64,000 bases of DNA. It comes from Devosia ureilytica (GTDB lineage: Bacteria > Pseudomonadota > Alphaproteobacteria > Rhizobiales > Devosiaceae). The notes below the pieces were generated by a model. The model saw only the letters and a list, made by a program, of their open reading frames with translations. It searched no databases and was not told the origin of the DNA. How positions within the stretch are numbered: the first letter of the stretch is position 1; each line of letters opens with the position of its first letter. The translations under genes were made by a program, and so were the position numbers. The stretch spans positions 1-64,000 of the forward strand of contig NZ_JAMZCU010000008.1 in NCBI RefSeq assembly GCF_024273195.1, written 5' to 3'. This document shows, piece by piece, positions 1-8,164 of the stretch.

Positions 1-125
1 GCCTAGCACGCTAAAATCGCCCCACCGGGGCGATTTTGCCGAAGGGACGGAACCCCGCCATGCGAGCGTAGCTCTCATGGCCTAGCACGCTAAAATCGCC
101 CCACCGGGGCGATTTTGCCGAAGGC
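1..125. repeat. Two direct copies of a palindromic element downstream of murA
   Basis: A 46-base unit begins at 1 and recurs at 80 (period 79). Each copy holds a perfect palindrome, 13-37 and 92-116, with 11-base arms AAAATCGCCCC/GGGGCGATTTT around the loop ACC. The second copy ends seven bases from the murA stop codon, so read on the minus strand it forms a GC-rich hairpin followed by TTTTAG and could terminate murA transcription. The same design (arms, three-base loop, leading CATGGCCT) recurs at 15639-15905. Confidence 0.85.
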
Positions 126-131
126 CGCGTG

Positions 132-1421
132 CTAGCCCGCAACTCTTTCAATTTCGGCGCCGCAGCGGGAGAGTTTGTCTTCCAGCCGCTCGAAGCCGCG
201 ATCAAGGTGATAGATGCGATTGACCACCGTCTCGCCCTTGGCGGCGAGGCCGGCGATGACCAGCGACACCGAGGCACGCAGATCGGTCGCCATGACCTGG
301 GCACCCTTGAGCTGGGACTTGCCGGTGATGGTGGCCAATTGGCCGTTGACCGCAATATCGGCGCCGAAGCGAACCAGTTCGGCCACATGCATGTAGCGGT
401 TTTCGAAAATGGTCTCGCGGATATGGCTGACGCCGTCGCTCATGGTCATCAGGGCCATGAACTGAGCCTGCAGATCGGTGGGGAAGCCAGGGAAGGGATC
501 GGTATCGACATCGACGGGGCGAATACCATTGCCATTGCGGCGCACCCGGATGCCTTCGGCTTCCTCGGTCAGTTCCACGCCGGTCTGGGCGAGAATATCA
601 AGGGCAGACTGCAAATGCCCGGGGCGCGCGCCCTTGAGCAGCACATCGCCGCCAGTCATGGCCGCTGCCATGGCGAAAGTGCCGGTTTCAATGCGATCAG
701 GGATCACTTCCACAGTGGCGCCGTGGAGCTTTTCCACACCCTCAATTGTGAGGGTCCGTGTGCCAATGCCCGAAATCTTCGCGCCCATGGCGACGAGGCA
801 TTCGGCAACATTGGTGATCTCGGGTTCCTGGGCCGCATTCTCGATAATCGTGGTGCCACGGGCGAGCGTGGCGGCCATCAGAATGGTGTGGGTGGCGCCG
901 ACCGAGACTTTGGGGAAGCTGATGGTGGCGCCCACAAGGCCACCCTTGGGCGCCTTGGCAACCACATAGCCTTCGTCGATGTCGATCTCGGCGCCCAGCG
1001 CCTTGAGGCCGTAAAGGAAGAGGTCTACCGGCCTTGTGCCGATAGCGCAGCCGCCGGGCAAGGAGACGCGGGCCTCGTGGCAGCGGGCCAGCAGCGGGCC
1101 AATGACCCAGAAGCTGGCGCGCATCTTGGAAACAAGATCATAGGGCGCGGTGGTGTCGACGATGTCGGCGGCATGGAAGGTCATGCGCTGGCCAACGTCT
1201 TCCTCGCCGCGGCGCCGGCCATGCACGGCGATATCGACGCCATGATTTTCCATGATGCGCTCGAGCTGCTTGACGTCAGCCAGGCGCGGCACATTGTGCA
1301 GCACCAGCGGCTCGTCGGTGAGCAGCGAGGCAATCATCAGCGGCAAAGCGGCGTTCTTGGCGCCCGAAATCGGGATTTCGCCCCGAAGTTCATTACCGCC
1401 AACCAAACGAATACGATCCAT
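132..1421 (-). CDS. murA: UDP-N-acetylglucosamine 1-carboxyvinyltransferase MurA
   Basis: Cytoplasmic enzyme of the first committed step of peptidoglycan synthesis; it transfers enolpyruvate from PEP to UDP-GlcNAc. The 429-residue length is normal for the family. The N-terminal SGAKNAALP motif carries the substrate-contacting Lys22 and Asn23. The active-site loop [13 protein letters not shown] carries Cys125, the counterpart of E. coli Cys115 and the fosfomycin target. The later DRIETGTF motif holds the catalytic Asp. The start follows GAGGAC with good spacing. A 55-residue protein gene lies about 170 bp upstream in the same direction, and the stop codon abuts a palindromic repeat that may act as terminator. 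Confidence 0.97.
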   Translation of the reverse strand: MDRIRLVGGNELRGEIPISGAKNAALPLMIASLLTDEPLVLHNVPRLADVKQLERIMENHGVDIAVHGRRRGEEDVGQRMTFHAADIVDTTAPYDLVSKMRASFWVIGPLLARCHEARVSLPGGCAIGTRPVDLFLYGLKALGAEIDIDEGYVVAKAPKGGLVGATISFPKVSVGATHTILMAATLARGTTIIENAAQEPEITNVAECLVAMGAKISGIGTRTLTIEGVEKLHGATVEVIPDRIETGTFAMAAAMTGGDVLLKGARPGHLQSALDILAQTGVELTEEAEGIRVRRNGNGIRPVDVDTDPFPGFPTDLQAQFMALMTMSDGVSHIRETIFENRYMHVAELVRFGADIAVNGQLATITGKSQLKGAQVMATDLRASVSLVIAGLAAKGETVVNRIYHLDRGFERLEDKLSRCGAEIERVAG

Positions 1422-1591
1422 TAGAAGTCCTCAGAATTGGCCCGATGGGCCTACGACCTGGTGGGGAGGCAGGACGAGGTCTTCTTTGCCACTTGAGCCA
1501 GACCAGCCGTTCTCTATGAAAAATGTCGGGACCGGCGGTCACGACACATGCGCAGCTTGCGCCGCTAGAATCGCCTGAAAATGGTTTACGG

Positions 1592-1759
1592 TTAGTTGTC
1601 CGTGTCCATTTCAGGGGCCTCCGGCCCGGGGTCGGGTTCGGGCCCGGGATTGTGGTCCTGGGCGCGCGCCTTGGCCTGGTCCTTGCGGCGCTTCAGGTTC
1701 TCACGCAGCTTTGCGGCCAATCTTTGCTCTCGCTGCGCTGTTTGTTCCGATTTGCCCAT
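1592..1759 (-). CDS. Small basic, charged protein upstream of murA
   Basis: A 55-residue protein. The N-terminal 32 residues are rich in Lys, Arg, Glu and Gln (REQRLAAKLRENLKRRKDQ) and should form a single amphipathic or coiled helix. The C-terminal part is Pro-, Glu- and Asp-rich. The ATG is preceded by GGAG at proper spacing. Similar short proteins beginning with an RLAAQLRANLKRRK-like helix are common next to murA in Hyphomicrobiales, by recall. No function is known to me. It is read in the same direction as murA and may share its transcript. Its size means standard gene calling could miss it. Confidence 0.7.
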   Translation of the reverse strand: MGKSEQTAQREQRLAAKLRENLKRRKDQAKARAQDHNPGPEPDPGPEAPEMDTDN

Positions 1760-1891
1760 GGCTCCGGCCTATCGATTCCGTCGCGGCGGTTGATAGGCTG
1801 TTTTTGGTCTTGCGTCGAGGGAGGCGCTATGGCAAAGGAGCCCCCGTCGCCGCGTCGGTCCTGACCCGCGCCCCCCGACTTCATAGCGGTC

Positions 1892-1933
1892 GCGTTCTCG
1901 CACCAAAAGTGGATCCCACTTTCCTGAGAACGC
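1892..1933. repeat. Nested inverted repeat immediately upstream of tRNA-Thr
   Basis: The outer arms GCGTTCTC (1892-1899) and GAGAACGC (1926-1933) are perfect complements. Inside them AAAGTGG (1906-1912) and CCACTTT (1916-1922) form a second perfect stem with the three-base loop ATC. The element ends seven bases before the tRNA. The inner stem recurs at 21563-21579, so this is a dispersed element and not a tRNA-specific site. Confidence 0.8.
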
Positions 1934-1940
1934 TCCAGAT

Positions 1941-2015
<75 letters not shown>

Positions 2016-2118
2016 GTTTTCCCTTGATGATCTCAATGCGCTGTTCGTTGCCAGTCGGCGTGCTGGTTGCTCGTGATCGTTTGGCGCTTTATGCCTCAGT
2101 TGTTCACGGGAGGACATT

Positions 2119-3039
2119 ATGGCGGCCGACACACTTTACGACATCGTGGATCCGCGCTTTGCGCGCAAAGTTCTGGGCAGTGCGCGGCTGGAGGAGCTGC
2201 ATACGGGGTGTCGCTGGACGGAGGGGCCGGTTTGGTTCTCCGACCATGACTGTCTCTATTTTTCCGATATTCCGAACCAGCGGGTGCTGCGGTATGTGGC
2301 GGCGGATAATTCGGTCTCGACCTATCTGTCGCCGTCCAATTTCGCCAATGGGCATACACGTGACCGCCAGGGGCGGTTGATTTCGTGTGAGCACGGGACG
2401 CGGCGGGTGACGCGCACGGAGGCCGATGGGTCGATCACCGTGCTGGCCGACCGTTTCGAGGGCAAAAAGCTCAATTCGCCCAATGACGTGGTGGTGACGT
2501 CGGATGGCTCCATCTGGTTCACCGATCCGAGCTATGGGATCATTTCGGACTATGAGGGTTTTGCATCGCCGCAGGAACAACCAGTCCATGGCGTCTATCG
2601 CATTGATGGCCAGAGCGGCGTAATCACCCTGATGGTCGGGGACTTCGTGCAACCCAATGGCCTGGCCTTTTCCCCTGACGAAAGCCGCCTCTATATCGCC
2701 GATTCAGGGGCCAGCCACGATGCGGACGTGCCCCGGCATATCCGCGCCTTCGAAGTGGTGGACGGCGGCGAGGGTTTGAAGGACGCGGGGCCGTTTGCCG
2801 TGATCGACAATGGCATCCCCGACGGGTTCCGCGTCGACAGCGATGGCTGGGTCTGGTGCTCGGCAGGCGATGGGGTGCAGGTATTTGACCCGGAAGGGAC
2901 GTTGGCGGGCAGGATTTTGGTGCCGCAGCGCGTTTCGAACCTGACCTTTGGTGGGCCGCGGCGGAACCGGCTGTTCATCACCGCCACGACCTCGCTCTAT
3001 GCCATTTACGTCAATGCGCGGGGTGCGCAGACTCCTTGA
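2119..3039 (+). CDS. SMP-30/gluconolactonase/LRE family hydrolase
   Basis: A 306-residue six-bladed beta-propeller protein of the SMP-30/gluconolaconase/LRE family, which contains calcium- or zinc-dependent lactonases of sugar and uronate pathways. Typical blade motifs are visible: TEGPVWF near residue 33, LNSPNDVVV with the metal-binding Asn-Asp, WFTDPSYG, QPNGLAFSPDE and DGFRVDSDGWVW. There is no signal peptide, so it is probably cytoplasmic. The ATG follows GGGAGG at good spacing. Its last 29 bases overlap the end of the convergent DoxX gene. The substrate cannot be told from the sequence, and no sugar pathway genes lie next to it. Confidence 0.9.
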   Translation: MAADTLYDIVDPRFARKVLGSARLEELHTGCRWTEGPVWFSDHDCLYFSDIPNQRVLRYVAADNSVSTYLSPSNFANGHTRDRQGRLISCEHGTRRVTRTEADGSITVLADRFEGKKLNSPNDVVVTSDGSIWFTDPSYGIISDYEGFASPQEQPVHGVYRIDGQSGVITLMVGDFVQPNGLAFSPDESRLYIADSGASHDADVPRHIRAFEVVDGGEGLKDAGPFAVIDNGIPDGFRVDSDGWVWCSAGDGVQVFDPEGTLAGRILVPQRVSNLTFGGPRRNRLFITATTSLYAIYVNARGAQTP

Positions 3040-3514
3040 GGCGGCTGGCGAACAGAGCGCCGAGCAGGCGATCGGCGGAGAGCGTCCCGCCGCCATAGAC
3101 CAGCAACGTCAGTGCCATGGCGAACCAGGGCAGGTGGAAGTTGACGAAACCATCGGGGATGGTGAGCTGGATGATGATGGTCATGGCGAAGATGCCCAAG
3201 GCGGCAAAGCGGGTGCCAAGGCCCAGTACCAAGAGGATCGGCAGGACGATCTCGCCCATGCCGGCGAGGAACGCCATGGCCAGTGGCGCTGGATAGGCGA
3301 AGGCCTGGCCAAAGATATGCAGACGGAACTCCTGCTCAAAGAGATAGCGGGCGCCTGAGGAGAGGTTGAGAAAGCCATCCCACTTGGTCAGCCCGGAGCG
3401 CCAGAAGGGAATGGCCAGTGCCACGCGCAGGGCCAATAGCGGCACGGCGCTGGGGACGGCGGCAAGCAGGCGGTCGGCACGGTCGACAAGACCGACAAGG
3501 CGCTCGGTGATCAT
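3011..3514 (-). CDS. DoxX family membrane protein, last gene of the bufferin operon
   Basis: A 167-residue integral membrane protein with about four hydrophobic segments (near residues 20-40, 78-98, 102-120 and 127-148) and DoxX-type sequence such as LRVALAIPFWRSGLTKW and GMGEIVLPILLVLGLGTR. Its start overlaps the bufC stop by four bases (ATGA), so the two are translationally coupled. DoxX proteins accompany many bufferin operons. Their role there is uncertain; a redox or quinone-linked membrane function is inferred from other DoxX proteins. The 3' end overlaps the convergent SMP-30-type gene. Confidence 0.88.
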   Translation of the reverse strand: MITERLVGLVDRADRLLAAVPSAVPLLALRVALAIPFWRSGLTKWDGFLNLSSGARYLFEQEFRLHIFGQAFAYPAPLAMAFLAGMGEIVLPILLVLGLGTRFAALGIFAMTIIIQLTIPDGFVNFHLPWFAMALTLLVYGGGTLSADRLLGALFASRLKESAHPAH

Positions 3515-4272
3515 CGGGAAAGCTCCTGTTGCGGCGCGGCAAAGGCGCCGAGGCCGGCAAGGCCAACCAGCGCCGAGCCGGGGTCAAAATCGGGATGGGT
3601 GGCAAATACGGCGTCGGCAGCCGCGCCCAGTGTCAGGCCGTCTGCCAGGGCGCGCAGCAGTGCAGCGGCCGCGGGCGGGATAATGGTGAGGCGCACATCG
3701 GCCTGGGGCCGGGTCAGAAGCACATGTTCGGTGCCCGATTGTTTTGGTGGGACAAAGGGGACTTGCTGATGCGCCGACCAGATCGAGCCGACCGGATAGG
3801 CAGAGCTGATCAGCCGGGCCGCCGGGGCCAGAGCCAGGCTCAGGTCAGCCAGCGTCTCCGGGGCCATGGCGGCGAGACCGGTCGGGGACAGGCCCCCGAT
3901 GTCGGCGGCGTTGTAGCTGTCGGACCAGGCGGCCTCGAGGCGGGCCAGGTCGGGCAGATAGGGGAGCTCGGATGCGGGCGGAAAGCCGGCGATGAAATCG
4001 GCAAAGCTGTCGCCATAGTGCAGAAGCACCGGGGTCGTGGGCTTGGTCTGGCCCACATGGAGCCTTGCCATGCCCGCAAAGAAATCGTCGCCCACGACCA
4101 TGCGGGTCACGGGGAAACGGGCGGCGAGCGCGGCGGTCAGGCTGACATGGACATTGTTGCGATAGACCGCGAAGCGTTTGGCGTCGGTTGTGCCGCGCGG
4201 CGACACCAGCCCGGCCGGCACTGCGCGGGTGGGGTCGGTGAGGGCGGCGACGAATTGCGCCTCGTCAGTCAT
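3511..4272 (-). CDS. bufC: BufC/HvfC-type partner protein of the MNIO enzyme (DUF2063)
   Basis: A 253-residue protein whose first 95 residues match the DUF2063 'putative DNA-binding' domain: [17 protein letters not shown], then [13 protein letters not shown] and [14 protein letters not shown]. In characterised MNIO systems the protein beside the DUF692 enzyme acts as a recognition or partner subunit that brings the precursor peptide to it, and DNA binding has not been the outcome. The C-terminal part is expected to resemble a RiPP-recognition fold, which I could not verify by eye. The start overlaps the bufB stop by four bases and the stop overlaps the DoxX start, giving a tightly coupled cassette. 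Confidence 0.88.
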   Translation of the reverse strand: MTDEAQFVAALTDPTRAVPAGLVSPRGTTDAKRFAVYRNNVHVSLTAALAARFPVTRMVVGDDFFAGMARLHVGQTKPTTPVLLHYGDSFADFIAGFPPASELPYLPDLARLEAAWSDSYNAADIGGLSPTGLAAMAPETLADLSLALAPAARLISSAYPVGSIWSAHQQVPFVPPKQSGTEHVLLTRPQADVRLTIIPPAAAALLRALADGLTLGAAADAVFATHPDFDPGSALVGLAGLGAFAAPQQELSR

Positions 4273-5126
4273 GATGCCAACCGCTGCGCCGGAGCCGCGT
4301 CGAGCACGGCGTCGACCAGCCGCACTTCATCCATGAGCACGTCGAACGCGGGCACGTCATTGTCCCATTCGATCAGGGTCGGCAGCGGACCAGTGCGGGC
4401 AATGGTGTGGCGATAGAGCGCGAACACATCGGGCCGAACGCGGCTGCCATGAGCGTCGATCAGCAGACGATCACCGGCATCGTCAGTGGTTTCATCATAA
4501 CCGGCGAGATGGATTTCGCCGACATGGTGCATGGGGAAGCGGTCGATATAGGCGACGGGGTCAAGCCGGTGATTGACCGCCGAAACCATGACATTGTTGA
4601 CGTCGAGCAGCAGGCCGCAGCCGGTGCGGGTGGCGATGGCGTCGAGGAAATCGACCTCGTCGATGGTGCTTTGCGCGAACAGCACATAGGTGGAGGGGTT
4701 TTCGAGCAGCATCGGGCGCCCAAGCGCCTGCTGGACCTGATCGACATGCGCGACGACGCGATCCAGCGTCTGCGGTGTGTAGGGCACCGGCAGCAAGTCG
4801 TTGAGGTAGCCTTCATCGTGGCTGGACCAGGCAAGGTGTTCGGAGAAGGAGGCAGGCTGGTAGCGGTCGTTGAGCGCGCGCAGGCGTTCGAGATGATCCC
4901 GATCGAGCGGGCCTTGACCACCAATGGAGAGACCGACGCCGTGGAGGGACAGGGGGTAATTTTCGCAGATGGCCTCGAGGTAGCGGTGCGGCGGACCGCC
5001 CTCACCCATGTAGTTTTCCGCATGCACTTCAAAAAAGCCCAGGTCGGGTTGATCGGCAATGATCTGGGCATAGTGCTGGGGCTTGAGACCAAGGCCCGGG
5101 CGGGCCGGCAGCGCTGGAAACGACAT
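4269..5126 (-). CDS. bufB: BufB: multinuclear iron oxidative enzyme (MNIO, DUF692)
   Basis: A 285-residue TIM-barrel protein of the DUF692/MNIO family, whose members use two or three iron atoms to modify cysteines in ribosomal peptides. Candidate metal and active-site residues line up with the family: His62 in LHGVGLS, Glu96-His97 in SEHLAW, Glu142-Asn143 in LLENPS, Asp175 and Asn177 in LLDVNN, His186, Glu204 and His206 in GEIHLAGY, Asp224 and His226 in DAHG, and Glu253 in LIEWDND. Relatives in bufferin operons convert BufA cysteines to thiooxazoles. It follows bufA by 54 bp, with a hairpin between them. The start follows GGGAGG. Confidence 0.94.
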   Translation of the reverse strand: MSFPALPARPGLGLKPQHYAQIIADQPDLGFFEVHAENYMGEGGPPHRYLEAICENYPLSLHGVGLSIGGQGPLDRDHLERLRALNDRYQPASFSEHLAWSSHDEGYLNDLLPVPYTPQTLDRVVAHVDQVQQALGRPMLLENPSTYVLFAQSTIDEVDFLDAIATRTGCGLLLDVNNVMVSAVNHRLDPVAYIDRFPMHHVGEIHLAGYDETTDDAGDRLLIDAHGSRVRPDVFALYRHTIARTGPLPTLIEWDNDVPAFDVLMDEVRLVDAVLDAAPAQRLAS

Positions 5127-5149
5127 GGAAACCTCCCAAGTTGGAAAGA

Positions 5150-5171
5150 CGGGAGGCCCGTGAGCCTCCCG
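5150..5171 (-). terminator. Attenuating hairpin between bufA and bufB
   Basis: An 8-bp perfect stem, CGGGAGGC (5150-5157) with GCCTCCCG (5164-5171), encloses a six-base loop. On the minus strand it is followed by TCTTTCC, a weak U tract, and then by the bufB ribosome binding site. This arrangement would let most transcripts stop after the precursor gene and some continue into the enzyme genes, or would protect the bufA 3' end. Confidence 0.65.
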
Positions 5172-5180
5172 TTGGAGCGG

Positions 5181-5489
5181 TCAGCTAGCCATGGGCAGAT
5201 CACGGTCGAGCGCGACGAGCGAACCCATGCGATCGCCATCGAGCATCATGGTTTCACAGGTGCCGGCGGGAACGGCTTTCCAGGCATTGCCCTGGTAGTC
5301 GATGGTGGAGGTTCCGGCGCAGGTGGTGCCGGGGCCGGCGGCGCAGTCGTTGGCGCCGGCAAGAGCCACGCCAAAGCACTTTTCAGTGGCGGCCATGGCG
5401 TCGCCGCCCATGGCATCCTGTGCGATGGCAACGCCACCCAGAGCAGCAGTGAGCGAGGCGGCAAGGGCGAAGGTGGTCAGGCGGTTCAT
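5181..5489 (-). CDS. bufA: BufA1-type bufferin precursor (DUF2282), secreted metal-binding peptide
   Basis: A 102-residue precursor with a signal peptide (residues 1-23, cleavage after AIA) and a small core holding four cysteines at 38, 49, 57 and 78. Their spacing ([22 protein letters not shown]) matches the DUF2282/BufA1 family. In characterised relatives, cysteines of the core are turned into thiooxazoles by BufB and the exported peptide binds copper in the periplasm. The ATG at 5489 is preceded by GAGGAG; a longer frame reaching 5555 lacks a signal peptide at its start and is unlikely. The C-terminal 20 residues after Cys78 are acidic and cysteine-free. Confidence 0.93.
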   Translation of the reverse strand: MNRLTTFALAASLTAALGGVAIAQDAMGGDAMAATEKCFGVALAGANDCAAGPGTTCAGTSTIDYQGNAWKAVPAGTCETMMLDGDRMGSLVALDRDLPMAS

Positions 5490-5536
5490 TGAATTCTCCT
5501 CATGTTGGGAACGCTCCAGGTTCCGACATGAGGCCA

Positions 5537-5562
5537 TTCGCCAGGCTGGGCCCAATGTTACA
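5537..5562 (-). promoter_or_regulatory. SigF-like ECF promoter of the bufferin operon
   Basis: On the minus strand TGTAACA (5556-5562) is followed after 16 bases by CGAA (5537-5540), 48 bp ahead of the bufA start. Caulobacter SigF, an ECF sigma factor answering chromate and related stress, uses GTAACC and CGAA elements, and its targets include DUF2282/DUF692 operons. The match here is GTAAC-N16-CGAA. No sigma factor gene lies in this window. Confidence 0.6.
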
Positions 5563-5601
5563 GGGGCGCGCTCAATTCACGGACACGTGATCGAGAATAA
5601 C

Positions 5602-5632
5602 AAAAGGACCGACACCCCGGAGGGCATCGGCC
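5602..5632 (-). terminator. Terminator of the PRC-barrel gene
   Basis: Read on the minus strand, an imperfect hairpin GGCCGATGCCC/GGGGTGTCGGTCC is followed by TTTTGTTATT. It lies 37 bp past the stop of the PRC-barrel gene and upstream of the bufA promoter, so it insulates the two units. Confidence 0.7.
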
Positions 5633-5668
5633 TGCAATGATTTGGTCATTGAAAATGCTTGGGCTGGA

Positions 5669-6058
5669 TCAGATCCAGTAAGGCGGAACACCGTAATAAT
5701 CGTAGACGCGCTGGCCGTTTTCGGCGTTCCAGAAGCTTTCGTCTTCCTTCTCATAGCGCGGTGCGCCTTCGAGCTGGTCCTTGCTGATATCGACACGATA
5801 GCCGCCCAATTCGGGGTCGTAGTCGAGCTTGGACCAGGGCAATGGATAGTGATCATGGCCAATGCCAAGGAAGCCGCCGAAGCTGAGCACGGCGTAGGAT
5901 ACCTGCCCGCCGCGCTTTTCGACGAGAATGCGCTCGATAGAGCCGATATGGTCGCCGTTAAGGTCGTAGACCTTGGTGCCTTCAACCTTGTCGGAGGCGA
6001 TCAGATCGTGCGTTTCCTTGACGTCGGCTGTAGCGACGCGATTGTCATCATAGGCCAT
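5669..6058 (-). CDS. PRC-barrel domain protein
   Basis: A 129-residue soluble protein with one PRC-barrel domain: residues 8-80 contain the SDKVEGTKVYDLNGDHIGSI stretch typical of the fold, and the C-terminal part is an acidic, aromatic-rich tail ending PPYWI. Such proteins are widespread in Hyphomicrobiales and often stress-induced, but their role is not established. The ATG at 6058 follows AAGGAGGACC, a very strong site. It is not in an operon with the bufferin genes, since a terminator and a separate promoter lie between. Confidence 0.85.
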   Translation of the reverse strand: MAYDDNRVATADVKETHDLIASDKVEGTKVYDLNGDHIGSIERILVEKRGGQVSYAVLSFGGFLGIGHDHYPLPWSKLDYDPELGGYRVDISKDQLEGAPRYEKEDESFWNAENGQRVYDYYGVPPYWI

Positions 6059-6133
6059 TTGGTCCTCCTTGCTTGGGGTGTGCAAGGGCAACGCGGCGGC
6101 CCCGAACAGGTTTCGACAAATCAGAAAATGTGA

Positions 6134-7747
6134 TCAGGCCACCAGGCGCGGGCGGCTTTGCGGCCGGGGGCCATGCTCGCCCAGATAGGCCACGAAGGCG
6201 TCGATCAGCAATGGCCTTGAAATGCCATAGCCCTGGGCGAAATCAACAACGCCGGTCGCCTTGAGCGCTTCGAGGCGCTCATTGGTTTCCACACCTTCGA
6301 CGACCAGTGATCGCCCGGACGCCTGCACCAGATCGATGGCGTGATCGAGCATGCGCGCCATCACGGAATGATTGGGCGCCATGGCGAAGGAGCGATCCAG
6401 CTTCACCCCATCAATGGAGAGGGCCGCCAGATTGTGCATGGACGAATAGCCGGCGCCGAAATCGTCGATATAGACCTTGAGACCTGCAGCGCGGAGGCGT
6501 TCGATTTCCACCTGGGCGGTTTCGGGGCTGATTTCAGCCGTCTCGACGATCTCCACCACCACATCGAAGGGCGAGCCATCGGTGAGAAAGGGCGCAAAGA
6601 TGGGCACGAGTTGCTCGGCGTCCAGGTCTTGCGGGAAGATGTTGAAATTGATCTGGAGCCGCATGTCCCGGGGAAGCCGGGCCACGAGATCAGCATAGGC
6701 ATAGGCGACCACCAGGGCGGTGAACCGCACGGTCATGCCATGCCGCTCAATAATGGGGAGGAACCTATCGGGCGGCACGATGGTGCCATCGACATCCTTC
6801 CAGCGGGCGAGGACTTCGCAGCCTGTTACAACGCCGGTCTTGAGATTGAGCACAGGCTGGTAGGCACAGACTACCGAACCCTTTTCAAGGCGGCGCAGGA
6901 AGCGGGCCTCGAATGACCAATAGCGTTCAATCAGCAGCTGCAATTGCTGGGCGACCCAGGCGGCGAGGACGGCGGCGACAAGCAGGATAACGCCGACCGT
7001 TGCCCAGCCGAGGCCGAACAATTGTGTCAGATAGCTGCGCCCGGCAATGCAATGGATGCCGCCGCTGTCGCAGGAGAGCTGATAGAAGACGCCTTTGAAC
7101 ACCGAGGCCAGGGCCGGCCCTGTCGTCTTGAGGGCCTCGGCGTACAGTCCGGCTTCGCCGTTACGATGCATCCACAGCTCATCATTGAAGCGGAACACCA
7201 GTTCCTGATCCATCCAGCGCGGGCCAGTGTCTGGCAGCGGTTGGGGCGGCACGATCAAGGCAACATTGCCCCGTTGGGCCAATGTGCCGGTCATTCCCTC
7301 AAGACCGAGAAATTTCAGGTCAAGATCGATCCAGAACGCCATGGCGAAAGGATTGTCGGGCACAATATCAGGGTTGCCCAGCATGATGGGCTGGACCAGG
7401 CGGCCAGAATTGACCGAGCACAGCACGACGCCATTGGGCGCATAAAGCAGTTCGTTGATGCCATCGGGGAGGAAGGCAATGCGGCGCAGCTCATCGAGAT
7501 ATTCGGGCGAGCAGGCCGGTTGAGTCAGGCGCCGGTCCATCTCGTCGAAAGTGGACAGGACATTGGTGCGCAGGCGCTCGTAACCCGCCAGACTGCGTTG
7601 CGTCTCGGTGCGCATATTGATGGAAACCTGCTCGGCAACCACCCAGGTGGCGACAGACAGCATGGCAGCAAATGCGAGGACCCAGAGGGCCAGTCTCAGA
7701 CCACGATCATGTGTGCCAGCGATCAGGAGGCCGACAATCCGGCTCAT
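6134..7747 (-). CDS. Cyclic-di-GMP phosphodiesterase with CSS-motif sensor and EAL domain
   Basis: A 537-residue membrane protein. A first transmembrane helix (about 20-42) is followed by a periplasmic sensor (about 45-240) with two cysteines in the CSP and CSV positions of CSS-motif domains, then a second helix (about 245-270) and a C-terminal EAL domain (about 290-525). The EAL catalytic set looks complete: EVLARW (the EAL-signature equivalent), NFN in QINFNIF, VEIVET, the metal-binding IDDFGAGYSS, KLDRSF and VVEGVET. It should hydrolyse c-di-GMP in response to periplasmic redox or disulphide state, as in PdeC-type enzymes of E. coli (inference). It is monocistronic. Confidence 0.92.
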   Translation of the reverse strand: MSRIVGLLIAGTHDRGLRLALWVLAFAAMLSVATWVVAEQVSINMRTETQRSLAGYERLRTNVLSTFDEMDRRLTQPACSPEYLDELRRIAFLPDGINELLYAPNGVVLCSVNSGRLVQPIMLGNPDIVPDNPFAMAFWIDLDLKFLGLEGMTGTLAQRGNVALIVPPQPLPDTGPRWMDQELVFRFNDELWMHRNGEAGLYAEALKTTGPALASVFKGVFYQLSCDSGGIHCIAGRSYLTQLFGLGWATVGVILLVAAVLAAWVAQQLQLLIERYWSFEARFLRRLEKGSVVCAYQPVLNLKTGVVTGCEVLARWKDVDGTIVPPDRFLPIIERHGMTVRFTALVVAYAYADLVARLPRDMRLQINFNIFPQDLDAEQLVPIFAPFLTDGSPFDVVVEIVETAEISPETAQVEIERLRAAGLKVYIDDFGAGYSSMHNLAALSIDGVKLDRSFAMAPNHSVMARMLDHAIDLVQASGRSLVVEGVETNERLEALKATGVVDFAQGYGISRPLLIDAFVAYLGEHGPRPQSRPRLVA

Positions 7748-7906
7748 GAGGAGTTCCTCCGCGTAGCTTCATATATCGGACAAGACCTCAAGACCGGGTT
7801 AAATCCGCCGCTCCCATTGCGCCCTTGCAACCGGAACCCCCGGGGCGGTGCCGCATTGAGTTCAATGAGTGGCCCTCGTGGCCTTGCAAAACCAAGGGAG
7901 ACAATC

Positions 7907-8164
7907 ATGGTCTTTGACAGTCTCAAGCAACGCGCGGGCGGCGACGACCAGCTGAACCCGATGCAGATTGCCCATCACACCCTGTTCACCGCCCGCGAAA
8001 AACTCGAACTGCTGCACCAGCTCAAGGCCGAGACAACGGGCGATGAGGTTGAAGGCGCCGAGGTGGCTTTTGAACCCGAGGAAATCGACCAGGCCATTGC
8101 CGAGGTGCGCCGGGGCGTTGAAAGCGGCGTGGGCGCGGATACGGTTCTCAAGGGAGATTTCTGA
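7907..8164 (+). CDS. Hypothetical 85-residue acidic protein
   Basis: A small soluble protein with no recognised domain. It is predicted mostly helical: an N-terminal segment with the QIAHHTLFTAREKLELLHQL helix pattern, and a Glu- and Val-rich C-terminal half. The ATG follows AAGGGAG at seven-base spacing. Its stop overlaps the start of the next gene (TGATG), so the two are coupled and likely work together. A much longer frame running in from upstream is an antisense shadow of the EAL gene. Confidence 0.7.
   Translation: MVFDSLKQRAGGDDQLNPMQIAHHTLFTAREKLELLHQLKAETTGDEVEGAEVAFEPEEIDQAIAEVRRGVESGVGADTVLKGDF

Noticed and set aside
129-1424. Long plus-strand open frame antisense to murA (and many like it opposite other genes)
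   Set aside because: High GC and strong codon bias produce long antisense frames. The minus frame carries all MurA motifs, while the plus frame shows none and has no ribosome binding site.
6944-8164. A 406-residue plus-strand protein running through the EAL gene
   Set aside because: Most of it is antisense to a well-supported gene. Only the last 85 codons, from the ATG at 7907 with a good ribosome site, look real.
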